Shown: positions 1 to 9,020, counted from the stretch's first letter. The stretch is 64,000 nt of DNA from Chitinophagales bacterium (GCA_021323755.1 JAJPKJ010000063.1:1-64000), one strand, 5' to 3'. Program-made: numbers and translations. The notes: generated from the sequence alone by a model not told the origin.

Positions 1-2
1 GC

Positions 3-398
3 TATATGCATAATCCCGGACAATATCTTGTGCTGGCTCCAACCGGCTATGCCGATACTTTATTTCAAAAACAAACCGGTCCTGGTTCAACCTTTAATGC
101 CTGGGATTTTTCAACAACCCTTGATTACATGCCTTCCCAGAACATAACGCTCAAACTGGAATTTGTTCATCGTGCAATTGTGGACATTGGCGCTGCTCCG
201 GGAACTCCACAACTGACAGGCTATTTCGCCGGTCCGGGTGGTGTTACCTCGCCCACAGGTTTTGCTAACACCGGCAGTTATACTTATACATCGAGCGGCG
301 CTTCCGTTGCCCCGCCTTTAAATAGTTGGGGAGGGTGGATGCCCGATATGGTAAAAACCGAATCGCGAATTATTCTCGCATTCCTGGTCAGGTTCTGA
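3..398 (+). CDS. Outer-membrane beta-barrel porin-like protein, C-terminal part
   Basis: The reading frame is open at the left edge, so only about the last 131 residues are visible. The methionine near base 6 is probably internal. The visible part has alternating polar and hydrophobic strands, with long Gly/Pro/Thr-rich loops between them. It ends in a hydrophobic strand closing with ...RIILAFLVRF; a terminal aromatic residue is the usual signal for outer-membrane barrel assembly. The segment resembles the C-terminus of the OmpL-like beta-barrel porin-2 family common in Bacteroidota. The exact substrate cannot be told. An exported protein follows 39 bases downstream on the same strand. Confidence 0.6.
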   Translation, partial: YMHNPGQYLVLAPTGYADTLFQKQTGPGSTFNAWDFSTTLDYMPSQNITLKLEFVHRAIVDIGAAPGTPQLTGYFAGPGGVTSPTGFANTGSYTYTSSGASVAPPLNSWGGWMPDMVKTESRIILAFLVRF

Positions 399-437
399 TA
401 ATATCAATCCATTTAATTACAATAAATTTTTTTTACT

Positions 438-1031
438 ATGAAACAATTGATTAAACCCACTTTGGTAATCCTGTTCGCAATGTCTTTTACATGCGCATTT
501 TCTCAGGCTGGATCATCGGCCAAAGTAGGGTTATATAAAAATGAAGATGATTTTAATATGCACAAACTCACTTTTGAGCTGGACTGCAAATCAAAACAAG
601 ATGCGATCAAAACAAATGGTTTTTTTGAATCGCCCAAGGTTACCGTAACAATCAACAATAAAAAATATGTTGTATTGAAAAAAGATTTTTTTGGATACCA
701 TGATTGCAAAGGCAACGATTATCGGTTCTATCAGAACAAAATGTTTGAGATTGTTGATACGGTTTCTTTTTATGTCTACAAACATACTGCGCTTGAGCCG
801 GGTGCAGGGGGCAAGGGATATGCCACAATTACGAAATATTATTTCAGCAAGAAAGGAGATGGTCCCCTTCGATCATTAACTGTAAAAGCGCTTTCAGACG
901 CTTTTCCTGAAAATGCAAAATTCCGTTATGCATTGGAAAGTTACGCGCATAATGATCATGGATTAATGGATTATGATCCATATTTGAAATCCTACAAATT
1001 GAAGTATTTATTCGCTGAATCAGTAAAATAA
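438..1031 (+). CDS. Exported protein of unknown function
   Basis: 197 residues with a clear Sec signal peptide (KQ-LIK start, hydrophobic stretch about residues 6-20, likely cleavage after CAFSQA), so it should be periplasmic or surface located. The mature part is soluble and has many Lys, Tyr and Asp residues, with no domain I recognise. It follows the porin-like gene closely and may be co-transcribed with it and with the response regulator that starts 6 bases after its stop. Function unknown. Confidence 0.7.
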   Translation: MKQLIKPTLVILFAMSFTCAFSQAGSSAKVGLYKNEDDFNMHKLTFELDCKSKQDAIKTNGFFESPKVTVTINNKKYVVLKKDFFGYHDCKGNDYRFYQNKMFEIVDTVSFYVYKHTALEPGAGGKGYATITKYYFSKKGDGPLRSLTVKALSDAFPENAKFRYALESYAHNDHGLMDYDPYLKSYKLKYLFAESVK

Positions 1032-1037
1032 AATGAC

Positions 1038-2405
1038 TTGGCTTACAAGATCCTGATAGTAGATGATGATGTACAATTTTGTAATGTACTCGGAAGAGTG
1101 TTATCGCTCGAAGGATACATTGTTTTCCGTTCTTATGACATTCAGTCATCATCTGCTGTTTTGAAAAAGGAGGATATTAATGTTGTGTTGCTGGATGTTT
1201 CGCTTCCAGATGGAAATGGCTCATTGTTCACCAAAGAAATAAAGACCCGATATCCGAAAACGCAAACCATCATTCTTACAGGTCAACCTGATATCGGTAA
1301 TTGTGTGGTCTCAATTAAAAATGGAGCGGCAGATTATATCAGTAAAGGAGGTGACATAAAACAGATCATTCAGCTGGTAAAAGATCAGTTGTTTGATTTT
1401 CATAAGACCGAGAATGCAGCTTTAAAAAATGATGAAAAACGAACTGAAACAATTTTCGGATTCAATAATATTATTGGCGACTCGGATATTTTTCATGATG
1501 CTTTAGATCTTGCAAAAAAAGTTTCAGCCACAGATGCTGCGGTATTATTACTGGGGGAGACCGGTACAGGAAAAGAACTTTTCGCCAAGGCAATTCACAG
1601 CAGCAGTGCAAGACATCACAATGCATTTGTTACCATAAATTGTTCATCATTTAGTAAAGAATTGCTCGAGAGTGAATTGTTCGGATATCGTGCGGGTGCT
1701 TTTACCGGAGCCACAAAAGATAAGAAAGGATTGGTGGAAGAAGCTGATGAGGGCACTTTATTTTTGGACGAGATAGGAGAGATAGACCCCGAGCTACAGG
1801 CGAAAATGTTAAGGGTGCTTGAATCGGGCGAATTTATTAAAATCGGCGACAATAAGGTAAGTAAAGTGAACATCAGGCTTATTTCTGCAACCAATAGAAA
1901 CTTGCCTGTTGAAGTAAAAAATGGGAATTTCCGGGAAGATCTATTTTATCGGCTCAATATTTTCACCATTCATTTGCCGCCGCTTCGGGAAAGAAAAAAA
2001 GATATTCTTTTACTCACAGACTATTTTGTAAAACTTTTTTCACAAAAGCTCGGTAAACATATCACCGGCATTACCAGGGATTTTGAAAAATTCATATTGA
2101 ATTATTACTGGAAAGGGAATATCCGCGAGTTAAAAAATATCATCGAAAGGTCAGTGATACTTTCTGAAGGTTCGATTCTTTCTGAAGACACACTTCCGTA
2201 TGAAATCCTTTCCTATAAATATAAGGCAACCGGCACCAACTATTCGCCATATGATTTGAATTTGTTCGAACGCCTGCATATTCAAAAGGTCTTGACAAGC
2301 ACCAGATGGAATAAATCGGAAGCCGCAAAATTGCTTAACATATCGCTTTCAACGCTGTATAGAAAAATTGAAGATTATATGTTATCTCCCGAAGAGCACA
2401 ATTAA
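1038..2405 (+). CDS. Sigma-54-dependent response regulator (NtrC family)
   Basis: A 455-residue transcription activator with three modules. The receiver domain (about 1-120) has acidic residues D9-D11, phospho-acceptor D53, T81 and K103. The AAA+ domain (about 145-375) has Walker A GETGTGKE at 173-180, the sigma-54 contact loop GAFTGA at 220-225 and an arginine-finger region. A Fis-type helix-turn-helix ends the protein (NKSEAAKLLNISLSTLYRK). The start must be TTG at 1038: the upstream stop at 1029 is in the same frame, and the ATG at 1033 is out of frame and stops quickly. No partner kinase is adjacent; a kinase remnant lies far off near 15 kb on the other strand. It should activate sigma-54 promoters after phosphorylation. 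Confidence 0.93.
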   Translation: MAYKILIVDDDVQFCNVLGRVLSLEGYIVFRSYDIQSSSAVLKKEDINVVLLDVSLPDGNGSLFTKEIKTRYPKTQTIILTGQPDIGNCVVSIKNGAADYISKGGDIKQIIQLVKDQLFDFHKTENAALKNDEKRTETIFGFNNIIGDSDIFHDALDLAKKVSATDAAVLLLGETGTGKELFAKAIHSSSARHHNAFVTINCSSFSKELLESELFGYRAGAFTGATKDKKGLVEEADEGTLFLDEIGEIDPELQAKMLRVLESGEFIKIGDNKVSKVNIRLISATNRNLPVEVKNGNFREDLFYRLNIFTIHLPPLRERKKDILLLTDYFVKLFSQKLGKHITGITRDFEKFILNYYWKGNIRELKNIIERSVILSEGSILSEDTLPYEILSYKYKATGTNYSPYDLNLFERLHIQKVLTSTRWNKSEAAKLLNISLSTLYRKIEDYMLSPEEHN

Positions 2406-2429
2406 AGTTGCTTTTTAAATGAATGAACT

Positions 2430-2708
2430 ATGATATTCGCCGAAAACACATACAAAACATACAAAGCCGACCATGTTTCTAAAATAATTCAGATTATGGT
2501 AGATAAGTTTGGAGTGGATGAAGATGTTTTGTCTTATAACTCCTCGTTCAGTAATGATCTTAATATTGATTCGCTGGATTTATTTGAGTTTATTGCTGAA
2601 TTAGAAAAAGAGTTTGAAATAAAGATACCTGATGAAGAAGCTGAAAGACTTGCTACGGTTGGTTCTGTAATTGATTACATTTATAAACGCATAATGCCGG
2701 AGCACTAG
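2430..2708 (+). CDS. Acyl carrier protein
   Basis: 92 residues with the ACP fold pattern and the phosphopantetheine attachment site NIDSLDLFEF; Ser48 is the likely modified residue. The following helix (ELEKEFEIKIPDEEAE) matches the conserved acidic recognition helix of ACPs. No ketosynthase, acyltransferase or other fatty-acid or polyketide gene lies next to it, so this is a stand-alone carrier rather than obviously the main FabI/FabF partner. It begins 24 bases after the response regulator and may be in its transcript. A strong hairpin follows it. Confidence 0.88.
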   Translation: MIFAENTYKTYKADHVSKIIQIMVDKFGVDEDVLSYNSSFSNDLNIDSLDLFEFIAELEKEFEIKIPDEEAERLATVGSVIDYIYKRIMPEH

Positions 2709-2756
2709 ATTCCATTTCCTTTATTTTCTTCTTTGCTTTTAGTATTATCAAAATAA

Positions 2757-2782
2757 AAAACCCTTTCAGCAGAAAGGGTTTT
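2757..2782. terminator. Bidirectional Rho-independent terminator
   Basis: A perfect 11-bp stem (AAAACCCTTTC / GAAAGGGTTTT) with loop AGCA. On the minus strand the stem is followed by a T-rich tract, so it should end the small minus-strand genes at 2875-3168. On the plus strand it has a short T run and lies 48 bases after the ACP gene. The convergent arrangement fits a shared terminator. Confidence 0.85.
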
Positions 2783-2874
2783 GCGCTTGGTTGCTAACGA
2801 TAAGTCTATTTATTGAATTATTGATGGCCTCAAAAATTTAAATCTAGATTCCTTATTTTTTGCCTTTTATTGCA

Positions 2875-3000
2875 TTAACGGTACCCGACAAAATCGCGAT
2901 GTTCCTGGCATCCGCTGCGGTATGAACGAGAGGTCGAGCATGAACTGATTAATGTAGTTGCAGTAATGGCGAGTACGATGATCAAGATTACTTTTTTCAT
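2875..3000 (-). CDS. Very small lipoprotein (41 aa)
   Basis: Frame from ATG at 3000 to TAA at 2875. The product begins MKKVILIIVLAITATTL, followed by ISSC, a classic lipobox, so Cys21 should be lipidated. The mature tail is only about 20 residues, rich in Ser, Arg, Tyr and Gly, and ends GYR. Such minimal lipoproteins with Ser/Gly/Arg tails are common and mostly unstudied in Bacteroidota. It lies 54 bases after another small gene on the same strand and is followed by a terminator with the right orientation, which supports it being real. Function unknown. Confidence 0.7.
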   Translation of the reverse strand: MKKVILIIVLAITATTLISSCSTSRSYRSGCQEHRDFVGYR

Positions 3001-3054
3001 AATTTTCATTTTAGGGTTTTAAAATCTTTATTCGGTGATTCAGCTGTTCCGGGT

Positions 3055-3168
3055 TTAAGCAAACCAGGCAATAAAAGACAGCAAAAAAACGATGCTTAAA
3101 AAACCAAGTGCCATTGCTGCGACTTTAAGGTTTTCAATTAATGGTGAAGGAGTCGTTTTACTTTTCAT
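3055..3168 (-). CDS. Very small membrane protein (37 aa)
   Basis: Frame from ATG at 3168 to TAA at 3055. The N-terminus is polar (MKSKTTPSPLIENLK) and is followed by one transmembrane helix of about 20 residues ending ...SFIAWFA. Together with the small lipoprotein downstream it forms a likely two-gene unit ending at the hairpin near 2760. No family recognised. The main doubt is size: frames of this length occur by chance, but the start codon, single clean helix and neighbour support it. Confidence 0.55.
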   Translation of the reverse strand: MKSKTTPSPLIENLKVAAMALGFLSIVFLLSFIAWFA

Positions 3169-3668
3169 AATGAATGTTTTAAAAGGTGAAAAAAATATTG
3201 ACGAAAAAAAGTTGAGATTATTTTTCAGCGTTTGGTGATGATAATATAAGGGTGAATGCTAGGAATAATTGGATCTGAACAAAAATTCTGAGGAATTGGA
3301 CTAAGAAGCGACAATACTGGATCCTGAAAATTTACAGGAAATGGATATTAAATGATTACCGTACTGAAGAGGTGAAAATGTTTGTGATAGAAATTCGGTA
3401 CGATGTTTTGAAGAAAGTAGTTTTACTCAGGATAGTGTGGTTTTCCGTAACTGCATATCAAAACTAATTGCCACTTTCATTCTTTGCAAGTATTGGTGAT
3501 TTTATTTTATGCCTTTCTAGCTGTTCTAAATGGTTTCCTTTATTGATGTATAAGTAGTTATTGGAAAATACGGCGCATACTTCTTTGTTGGTTGACCCAA
3601 CAAAACCGTAGAAAGATTGGATAAAACTGTTTTAATATTGTTGTTTGTTTCCAATGTAAAATCAACGC
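3169..3668. other. 500-base spacer without a recognised gene
   Basis: AT-rich region between the divergent small minus-strand genes and the plus-strand GH13 gene. It should hold both promoters. I found no exact TTTG / TAnnTTTG pair; the nearest is TAATATTG about 33 bases before the GH13 start, with one mismatch. No convincing coding frame, tRNA or repeat seen. Confidence 0.5.
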
Positions 3669-5411
3669 ATGAACTTCAGCTCAGTTTTCGCCATTTTAAT
3701 TTGCTATTTCCTCATTTTTAATAACAACATTTTTGGCCAGGTAATCATTTCCAATAAAGAAGATAGAAAATGGTGGAAAGAAGCAATCGTTTATCAGATA
3801 TATCCGCGAAGCTTTAAAGACAGTGACGGAGATGGAATTGGTGATTTAAAAGGAATAATATCCAAGCTTGACTATATCAAGAGCCTTGGTGTAACAGCTG
3901 TTTGGCTAAATCCAATCTATAGTTCACCAAATGATGATAATGGTTATGATGTCAGTGACTATCGAAATATTATGAAGGACTTTGGAACGATGGCGGACTT
4001 TGATTCCTTACTAAAAGGTTTACACGAGCGCGGTATCAAACTCATCATGGATCTGGTGGTAAATCACAGCAGCGACGAGCACGAATGGTTCAAACAAAGT
4101 CGTCGTTCAAGAACAAATCCTTATCGAGAATATTATCATTGGTGGAACGCAGAAAACGGGAAGCCACCCTATCGTTATAGTTTATTTGATGTAAATGGCA
4201 ATGCATGGCAATATGATTCACTAACTGATGCATATTACCTTCATTACTTCTCGCGCAAACAACCTGACTTGAACTGGGAGAATCCAAAAGTCCGGCAAGA
4301 GGTATTCGATATCATGAAATTTTGGGCAGATAAAGGAATTGATGGCTTTCGCTTGGATGCTTTTCAGTTCGCTGCAAAAGACACTACCTGGCCTGTTTTT
4401 CCGAAAGGCTTTGAAAAAAAATTTACCCTTTATTATGCCATGCAGGGAAACCTTCATGGTTATTTACAGCAGATGTATAATGATGTGCTGAGCAAATACA
4501 ATGTTATGAGTGTTGCTGAAGGCGCAGGAAATTCTTTTGCAGATGCCCATAATCTTGTTGACAATGACCGGCACGAGTTGAACATGGCTTATCCCTTTGA
4601 AGGTGTCGATATAGCAAGCCCCGGAGGATACAGCCTGCTGCATTTTAAAGAAGTATTTAGCCGCTGGGACAGCGCTTTTCAGGATAATGGATGGCTTTCT
4701 ATTTTTCTTTCTAATCATGATCAGGCCCGCATGGTGAGCAGGTTTGGAAATGATAGCCCATCCTATCGGGCTTTGTCTTCCGAAATGCTGACTACATTTA
4801 TTATGACAATGCGCGGCACTCCTTATTATTATAATGGGGATGAGCTAGGAATGACCAATATTCGCTTTACTCATATTGAAGATTACAAAGACGTTCAAAC
4901 GCTAAATGGATACCAGCATGAAAAAAATATCGGCGGAGATCTGGATAAATTTATGAAGCTGAAAGCTTTTGAAAGCAGGGATAATGGGCGGACTCCATTT
5001 CAATGGAATTATTCAAGGAATGCGGGATTTACCAGCGGCACCCCATGGATAAAAGTAAATTCAAATTATAAAACCATCAATGAAGAACAAGAAGATAAGG
5101 ATTCAAATTCGGTTTTAAATTATTTTCGAAGGGCAGTAAAGCTTCGCAAAGAACATTTGGTATTGGTGTATGGGAAATATGAATTGTTAGAAAAAAACAA
5201 CCCTGACGTTTATGCATATACAAGAACGGGCGATCAAGAAAAGATCCTGGTATTATTGAATTTTACTGCTCATGATGCAATTGTTGGGATTGCAGCTGAC
5301 ATTACCGATGCAAAATTGCTTTTAACCAATTACCAGTATTTACCGAAAACCAGTAAAAAATCAATTACCCTGGGTCCGTATGAATCTGTTATTTATCAGT
5401 TGAAAAATTAG
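3669..5411 (+). CDS. Secreted GH13 alpha-glucosidase / oligo-1,6-glucosidase
   Basis: 580 residues. An N-terminal signal sequence (hydrophobic residues about 5-22, then GQ) sends it out of the cytoplasm. The GH13 barrel shows region I DLVVNH (128-133), region II GFRLDAF with nucleophile D230, region III SVAEGAG with acid/base E284, and region IV LSNHDQ with transition-state D351. The QPDLNW stretch at 198-203 is typical of the alpha-glucosidase / oligo-1,6-glucosidase branch rather than endo-acting amylases. A C-terminal beta domain follows. It probably releases glucose from malto- or isomalto-oligosaccharides in the periplasm. No SusC/SusD or other sugar genes are adjacent, so it stands alone. 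Exact linkage specificity cannot be read from the sequence. Confidence 0.93.
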   Translation: MNFSSVFAILICYFLIFNNNIFGQVIISNKEDRKWWKEAIVYQIYPRSFKDSDGDGIGDLKGIISKLDYIKSLGVTAVWLNPIYSSPNDDNGYDVSDYRNIMKDFGTMADFDSLLKGLHERGIKLIMDLVVNHSSDEHEWFKQSRRSRTNPYREYYHWWNAENGKPPYRYSLFDVNGNAWQYDSLTDAYYLHYFSRKQPDLNWENPKVRQEVFDIMKFWADKGIDGFRLDAFQFAAKDTTWPVFPKGFEKKFTLYYAMQGNLHGYLQQMYNDVLSKYNVMSVAEGAGNSFADAHNLVDNDRHELNMAYPFEGVDIASPGGYSLLHFKEVFSRWDSAFQDNGWLSIFLSNHDQARMVSRFGNDSPSYRALSSEMLTTFIMTMRGTPYYYNGDELGMTNIRFTHIEDYKDVQTLNGYQHEKNIGGDLDKFMKLKAFESRDNGRTPFQWNYSRNAGFTSGTPWIKVNSNYKTINEEQEDKDSNSVLNYFRRAVKLRKEHLVLVYGKYELLEKNNPDVYAYTRTGDQEKILVLLNFTAHDAIVGIAADITDAKLLLTNYQYLPKTSKKSITLGPYESVIYQLKN

Positions 5412-5471
5412 CTTCTTTTTTTTATACTCTAGCGGCATGCATTGATGAATCAATATCATCTATTCTACCTG

Positions 5472-5987
5472 CTACCTGCCAGTAGCAGCAGACATATAAT
5501 ATGATGCCAGCTCCTGCACTGTTTGGGAAGCGGTGGTTTCATTGTAATCAAGTTCCAGATCAAGATCATTGGTCATCCTTGAATTCTCGTTTTTTGTAAA
5601 TACGGCGAAGATGAAGCTGACACCTGCACTTGTCTTTGCTTCAAGCGTAACTTCATAACTACCTTTCTGCATATCTTCCGAATGAATATAACCTCTTGTA
5701 GCATCGCCCCTGAAAACATAGGTTTCACCATGCCTGGCTGTACTTTTGAAAGTCAGTGTCCAGGAATAGCTGGATGCAAATTTGAAACCGCTGAAGTCTA
5801 CAGTTACGCGTTTCATCCCATTGGCTGCGCTGGAATGGATACTTTCGTTCTGGACCTTACTTGTATCAATATTACCAACGGTGTTCTTTGCCTGGGGAAG
5901 GCTTTTATTTGGGGCAATGATGTCCTGTGATTTGTTGCAAGAGGTAAATAATACGATGGCAATCAAAAAGAAAATGATCGTTTTCAT
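5472..5987 (-). CDS. Lipoprotein of unknown function
   Basis: 171 residues with a signal peptide and lipobox (IVLFTSC), so Cys17 is the likely lipid anchor. The mature part has a Ser/Asn-rich linker and then a beta-rich stretch. Nothing in it matches a family I know. It is convergent with the GH13 gene and has no same-strand neighbour close by. Confidence 0.7.
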   Translation of the reverse strand: MKTIIFFLIAIVLFTSCNKSQDIIAPNKSLPQAKNTVGNIDTSKVQNESIHSSAANGMKRVTVDFSGFKFASSYSWTLTFKSTARHGETYVFRGDATRGYIHSEDMQKGSYEVTLEAKTSAGVSFIFAVFTKNENSRMTNDLDLELDYNETTASQTVQELASYYMSAATGR

Positions 5988-6357
5988 TTTTATTATTTGG
6001 GTTATAGATAATAATTGATAAAAATTATTCAGCCCGTCTGCAGCAATTTGCTAATCATCATTAAGCATAGCTGCGGCCTCATTTAGATCTGCGTTAATCA
6101 TGGATGGTGATCGATCTTTCCTGGAATTGGATAGGGACACTACAAAGGCATTACGAACTCTTTGTATGGCTAAGAATGGATATGGGAAAATACAAACTGG
6201 ATTGGAAATTAATCAAATGAAAGTCTTGGTCTGAAATTGTAGAACATAGTCTACTTGAGGAGTGGATTTTATAATCAGATACTAAAAATAATACCCGCTT
6301 TTGACTTATGCAAGTCTTCTTGCTGATTTTTATTTTTTCAGGATCGGGTAAGACTTA
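5988..6357. other. 370-base spacer, nothing recognised
   Basis: Lies between the upstream side of the lipoprotein gene and the 3' end of the Nramp-like gene. A short imperfect hairpin (GACTT-ATGC-AAGTC) near 6303-6316 could help end transcription of the Nramp-like gene but lacks a T tract. No frame with coding character seen. Confidence 0.4.
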
Positions 6358-7626
6358 TCAGGATACCAACAAAGAATATATTAATGCAATGGCAGCAACG
6401 GTCATGAGCAGCAAAGTGATCAGGCCGAGTATGTTTGAAAGTTTTGAGTTGGTATTTTCTTTCATTATTTTTTTGTTATTACCAATATGCATCACGATAG
6501 CGATCATTATGTGGGCAGTGAGTCCATACGATATCGCGGTATATAGCAATGCTTTTATCGGGCTGATGTTCAAAAAATCAAGAGACAGACCTACCAACAA
6601 AGAAAAAATAATGGAGATATAGAATGCTTTTGCCTGTGGGAACTTTTTATCCAATCCGGCATTCCATCCAAATGTTTCTGCAAGCATATAAGATTGTGAA
6701 CCGGCCAAAACCGGAATTGCTAAGAGTCCGGTTCCCATCACACCGACAGCAAATGTCAGATAGGTTAGTCTACCAGTCAACGGCTCTAAAGCTTTTGCAG
6801 CCTGATCAACCGTATTTATTTGTTTAATTCCGGCGGGGAACAAGATGCTACCAGCAGTTAATATGATAAAGAACATGACAACATTGGATAAAAACATGCC
6901 AATGTTTACGTCCGCCTTCATATCATCGAGTACTCTTTTATTTACAATTACGGATCGTTTGCTGTGTGCAATACCTTCTGCTTCCATAGTTGCCTGCCAA
7001 AAAAATAAATATGGTGAAATGGTCGTGCCCAGGATAGCAACGATGATTGAAAAAGAATCTTTATTTAATTGTATGGATGGGATGAAGGTGTTCTTTGCGA
7101 CTGCGACCCAGTTTTGTTTAACCATGAATGGGACGACCATGTATAACAACAATGAAAGACAAAGCCATTTTAGGATCCTGGCGATTTTTTGATAAGGATA
7201 TTTGATGATGATGAACATCAAAGTTGAAGTGATGACCACGCAAAAGACCCAAACGGGAATTTTCGGGAAAAGCATATTGGCTACGGCGCCCATTCCTTCT
7301 ATATCAGCGCCAATATTTAAAGTAATGGCAGGAAAGCTGAATAACAACATCGTGTACAGCAACGGTTTTGAATAATGTTGTTTTAAGGTCACGGTTAAGC
7401 CTTGTGAAGTAACTAAGCCAATCCTGGCGCACATGCCTTGGATAGCTGCCATCAGGGGAAATGTTAACAATGCGGTCCATAAAGTAGAAAGCCCAAATTG
7501 CGCTCCGGCTTGCGAATAGGTTGCAATACCAGAAGGGTCATCATCGCTGGCGCCTGTCACCAGTCCTGGTCCCAGTATGCTGAAGCCCCTTTTTATTTTT
7601 GCGAGAAATGTCCGGGATCTTTTCAT
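6358..7626 (-). CDS. Nramp (SLC11)-related divalent metal transporter
   Basis: 422 residues, about 11 membrane helices. Helix 1 carries GASDDDPSGIATYSQAGA, which corresponds to the Nramp DPGN ion-binding motif but reads DPSG. The helix 6 motif reads TTISPYLFFWQA and lacks the Met-Pro-His of canonical Mn/Fe transporters. That places it in the Nramp-related group, some members of which carry Mg2+ instead of Mn2+/Fe2+; the substrate here is therefore inferred and open. A good -7-type element (TAAATTTG, 7644-7651 on the minus strand) lies 18 bases before the start, but the -33 element is weak. No metal regulator is next to it. Confidence 0.88.
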   Translation of the reverse strand: MKRSRTFLAKIKRGFSILGPGLVTGASDDDPSGIATYSQAGAQFGLSTLWTALLTFPLMAAIQGMCARIGLVTSQGLTVTLKQHYSKPLLYTMLLFSFPAITLNIGADIEGMGAVANMLFPKIPVWVFCVVITSTLMFIIIKYPYQKIARILKWLCLSLLLYMVVPFMVKQNWVAVAKNTFIPSIQLNKDSFSIIVAILGTTISPYLFFWQATMEAEGIAHSKRSVIVNKRVLDDMKADVNIGMFLSNVVMFFIILTAGSILFPAGIKQINTVDQAAKALEPLTGRLTYLTFAVGVMGTGLLAIPVLAGSQSYMLAETFGWNAGLDKKFPQAKAFYISIIFSLLVGLSLDFLNISPIKALLYTAISYGLTAHIMIAIVMHIGNNKKIMKENTNSKLSNILGLITLLLMTVAAIALIYSLLVS

Positions 7627-7793
7627 TGCGCTTATATCTGTCGCAAATTTATGCCCAATCTGTTTGAAAGATAAGCTAATCCGATTTTTATTTTATCCAA
7701 AATATACTTATCCGGGAAATGAACAATCGGTTTACAACTTAAAATTTTTATTTCCTCATTTGAAGATGTTTCGAATACCCATTACCGTTAGTT

Positions 7794-8558
7794 TTAAAAA
7801 ACCCCCTTAATCCAGCCCCCATCTACTGCCAGGGAAACCCCGGTGATATAGCTTGCCCGTTCACTGGTCAAAAAGGTAACTGCCGCAGCAAATTCTCCCG
7901 GTTTTCCAAAACGACCAAGCGGTATCTCTGCTTTAGCCGCGGCAAAGGAAGGATTGTTTTCTACCAGCTCTTTGAGTCTTTCCGTTTCTGTATAGCCAGG
8001 CATTACATTATTGACCGTAATATTATGAACAGCCAATTCATTGGAGAGTGATTTCGTTAATCCGGCAATAGAAGTTCTGATCGCATTGGAAAGGATCAAA
8101 TTATTGACCGGCTGTTTTACCGCCATGGATGTAATGCAAACAATTCTTCCCCATTTTTTTTGTTTCATACCCGGTAAAAAACCATTGATCAGTCCAATAA
8201 CACCGGGTAACAATTGCTGATAAGCTTTATCCCAATCCGTTTGTTTAAAATCTTCAAATCTTCCCGCTGGAGGCCCGCCACTATTGGTTACCAAAATATC
8301 CACTGCATCATAAACATTCAATGACGTGTTGATGATATGCTCGCGCTCAGAAGCAACCGATAAATCGCCGGCAAGAGCGAGCGCTTCATGATTCGTTTTG
8401 TTTTTTATTTCCTGTTTGGCTTTTTCAAGATTATCTGTATTGCGGCCGCATATAATTATTTTGCATCCTTCCTGTGCCAATTCAAGGGCAACACTTTTTC
8501 CAAGTCCCTGGCTGGAAGCAGCAACAAACGCCACTTTATTTTTTATACCTAAGTCCAT
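7794..8558 (-). CDS. Atypical short-chain dehydrogenase/reductase-like protein
   Basis: 254 residues with the SDR Rossmann pattern: AASSQGLG near residue 14 stands for the TGxxxGxG cofactor motif, TNSGGPP replaces the usual NNAG, and a C-terminal YITGVSLAVDGG closes the fold. The catalytic YxxxK is missing: alignment on GLTKSL puts Ser and Arg at the Tyr and Lys positions. This matches the beta-ketoacyl-ACP-reductase-like SDR subgroup known to lack the catalytic tetrad. Activity is therefore uncertain; calling it a 3-oxoacyl-ACP reductase would overstate it. It starts 3 bases after the cupin gene and is almost certainly co-transcribed with it. Confidence 0.85.
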   Translation of the reverse strand: MDLGIKNKVAFVAASSQGLGKSVALELAQEGCKIIICGRNTDNLEKAKQEIKNKTNHEALALAGDLSVASEREHIINTSLNVYDAVDILVTNSGGPPAGRFEDFKQTDWDKAYQQLLPGVIGLINGFLPGMKQKKWGRIVCITSMAVKQPVNNLILSNAIRTSIAGLTKSLSNELAVHNITVNNVMPGYTETERLKELVENNPSFAAAKAEIPLGRFGKPGEFAAAVTFLTSERASYITGVSLAVDGGWIKGVF

Positions 8559-8561
8559 AAG

Positions 8562-8921
8562 CTATTTTCTTAAATAATTATCCGTTTTATCTAACCAATC
8601 CTGGCGCGGTGGGGCCCAGGTATCCACTTCCTCCACTTCTCCGATCATCAACGCCTCGTGCGGCAGGTTAGATGGGATCACGATCACATCTCCCGGATAC
8701 AGGTCCATGATCTGATCCTTATTTTCTCCGAACCAAAAACGCATCTGCCCCGAAATTACCTGGGTCACCTGTTCATGCACGTGATGATGAAGCGGCACGA
8801 CAAAACCATCTTTGAATTTCATTTTGGCGATCATTAATTTTTCACCGGAAACAATTTTTCGGAACATGGAAGGATTTACCTCCTCAGTTGGAACTGATTC
8901 CCAGTTGAGTTTTTGAATCAT
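8562..8921 (-). CDS. Single-domain cupin protein
   Basis: 119 residues forming one cupin_2 barrel. Motif 1 is PLHHHVHEQVTQVISGQMRF, giving three or more His and one Glu as metal ligands. Motif 2 is PGDVIVIPSNLPHEA, supplying the last His. Such small cupins may bind a metal and act as dioxygenase, isomerase or sensor; the reaction cannot be deduced. First gene of a two-gene unit with the atypical SDR downstream, which suggests a shared pathway. Confidence 0.85.
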   Translation of the reverse strand: MIQKLNWESVPTEEVNPSMFRKIVSGEKLMIAKMKFKDGFVVPLHHHVHEQVTQVISGQMRFWFGENKDQIMDLYPGDVIVIPSNLPHEALMIGEVEEVDTWAPPRQDWLDKTDNYLRK

Positions 8922-9020
8922 GATGAAGGCATTTGGAGACTGATAAAATAAAAAGTCAAACTAAGTTATTGTTTTGAAACGATATCTTTCAAACTCTTTA
9001 AATATTATCATGCAAAAAAA

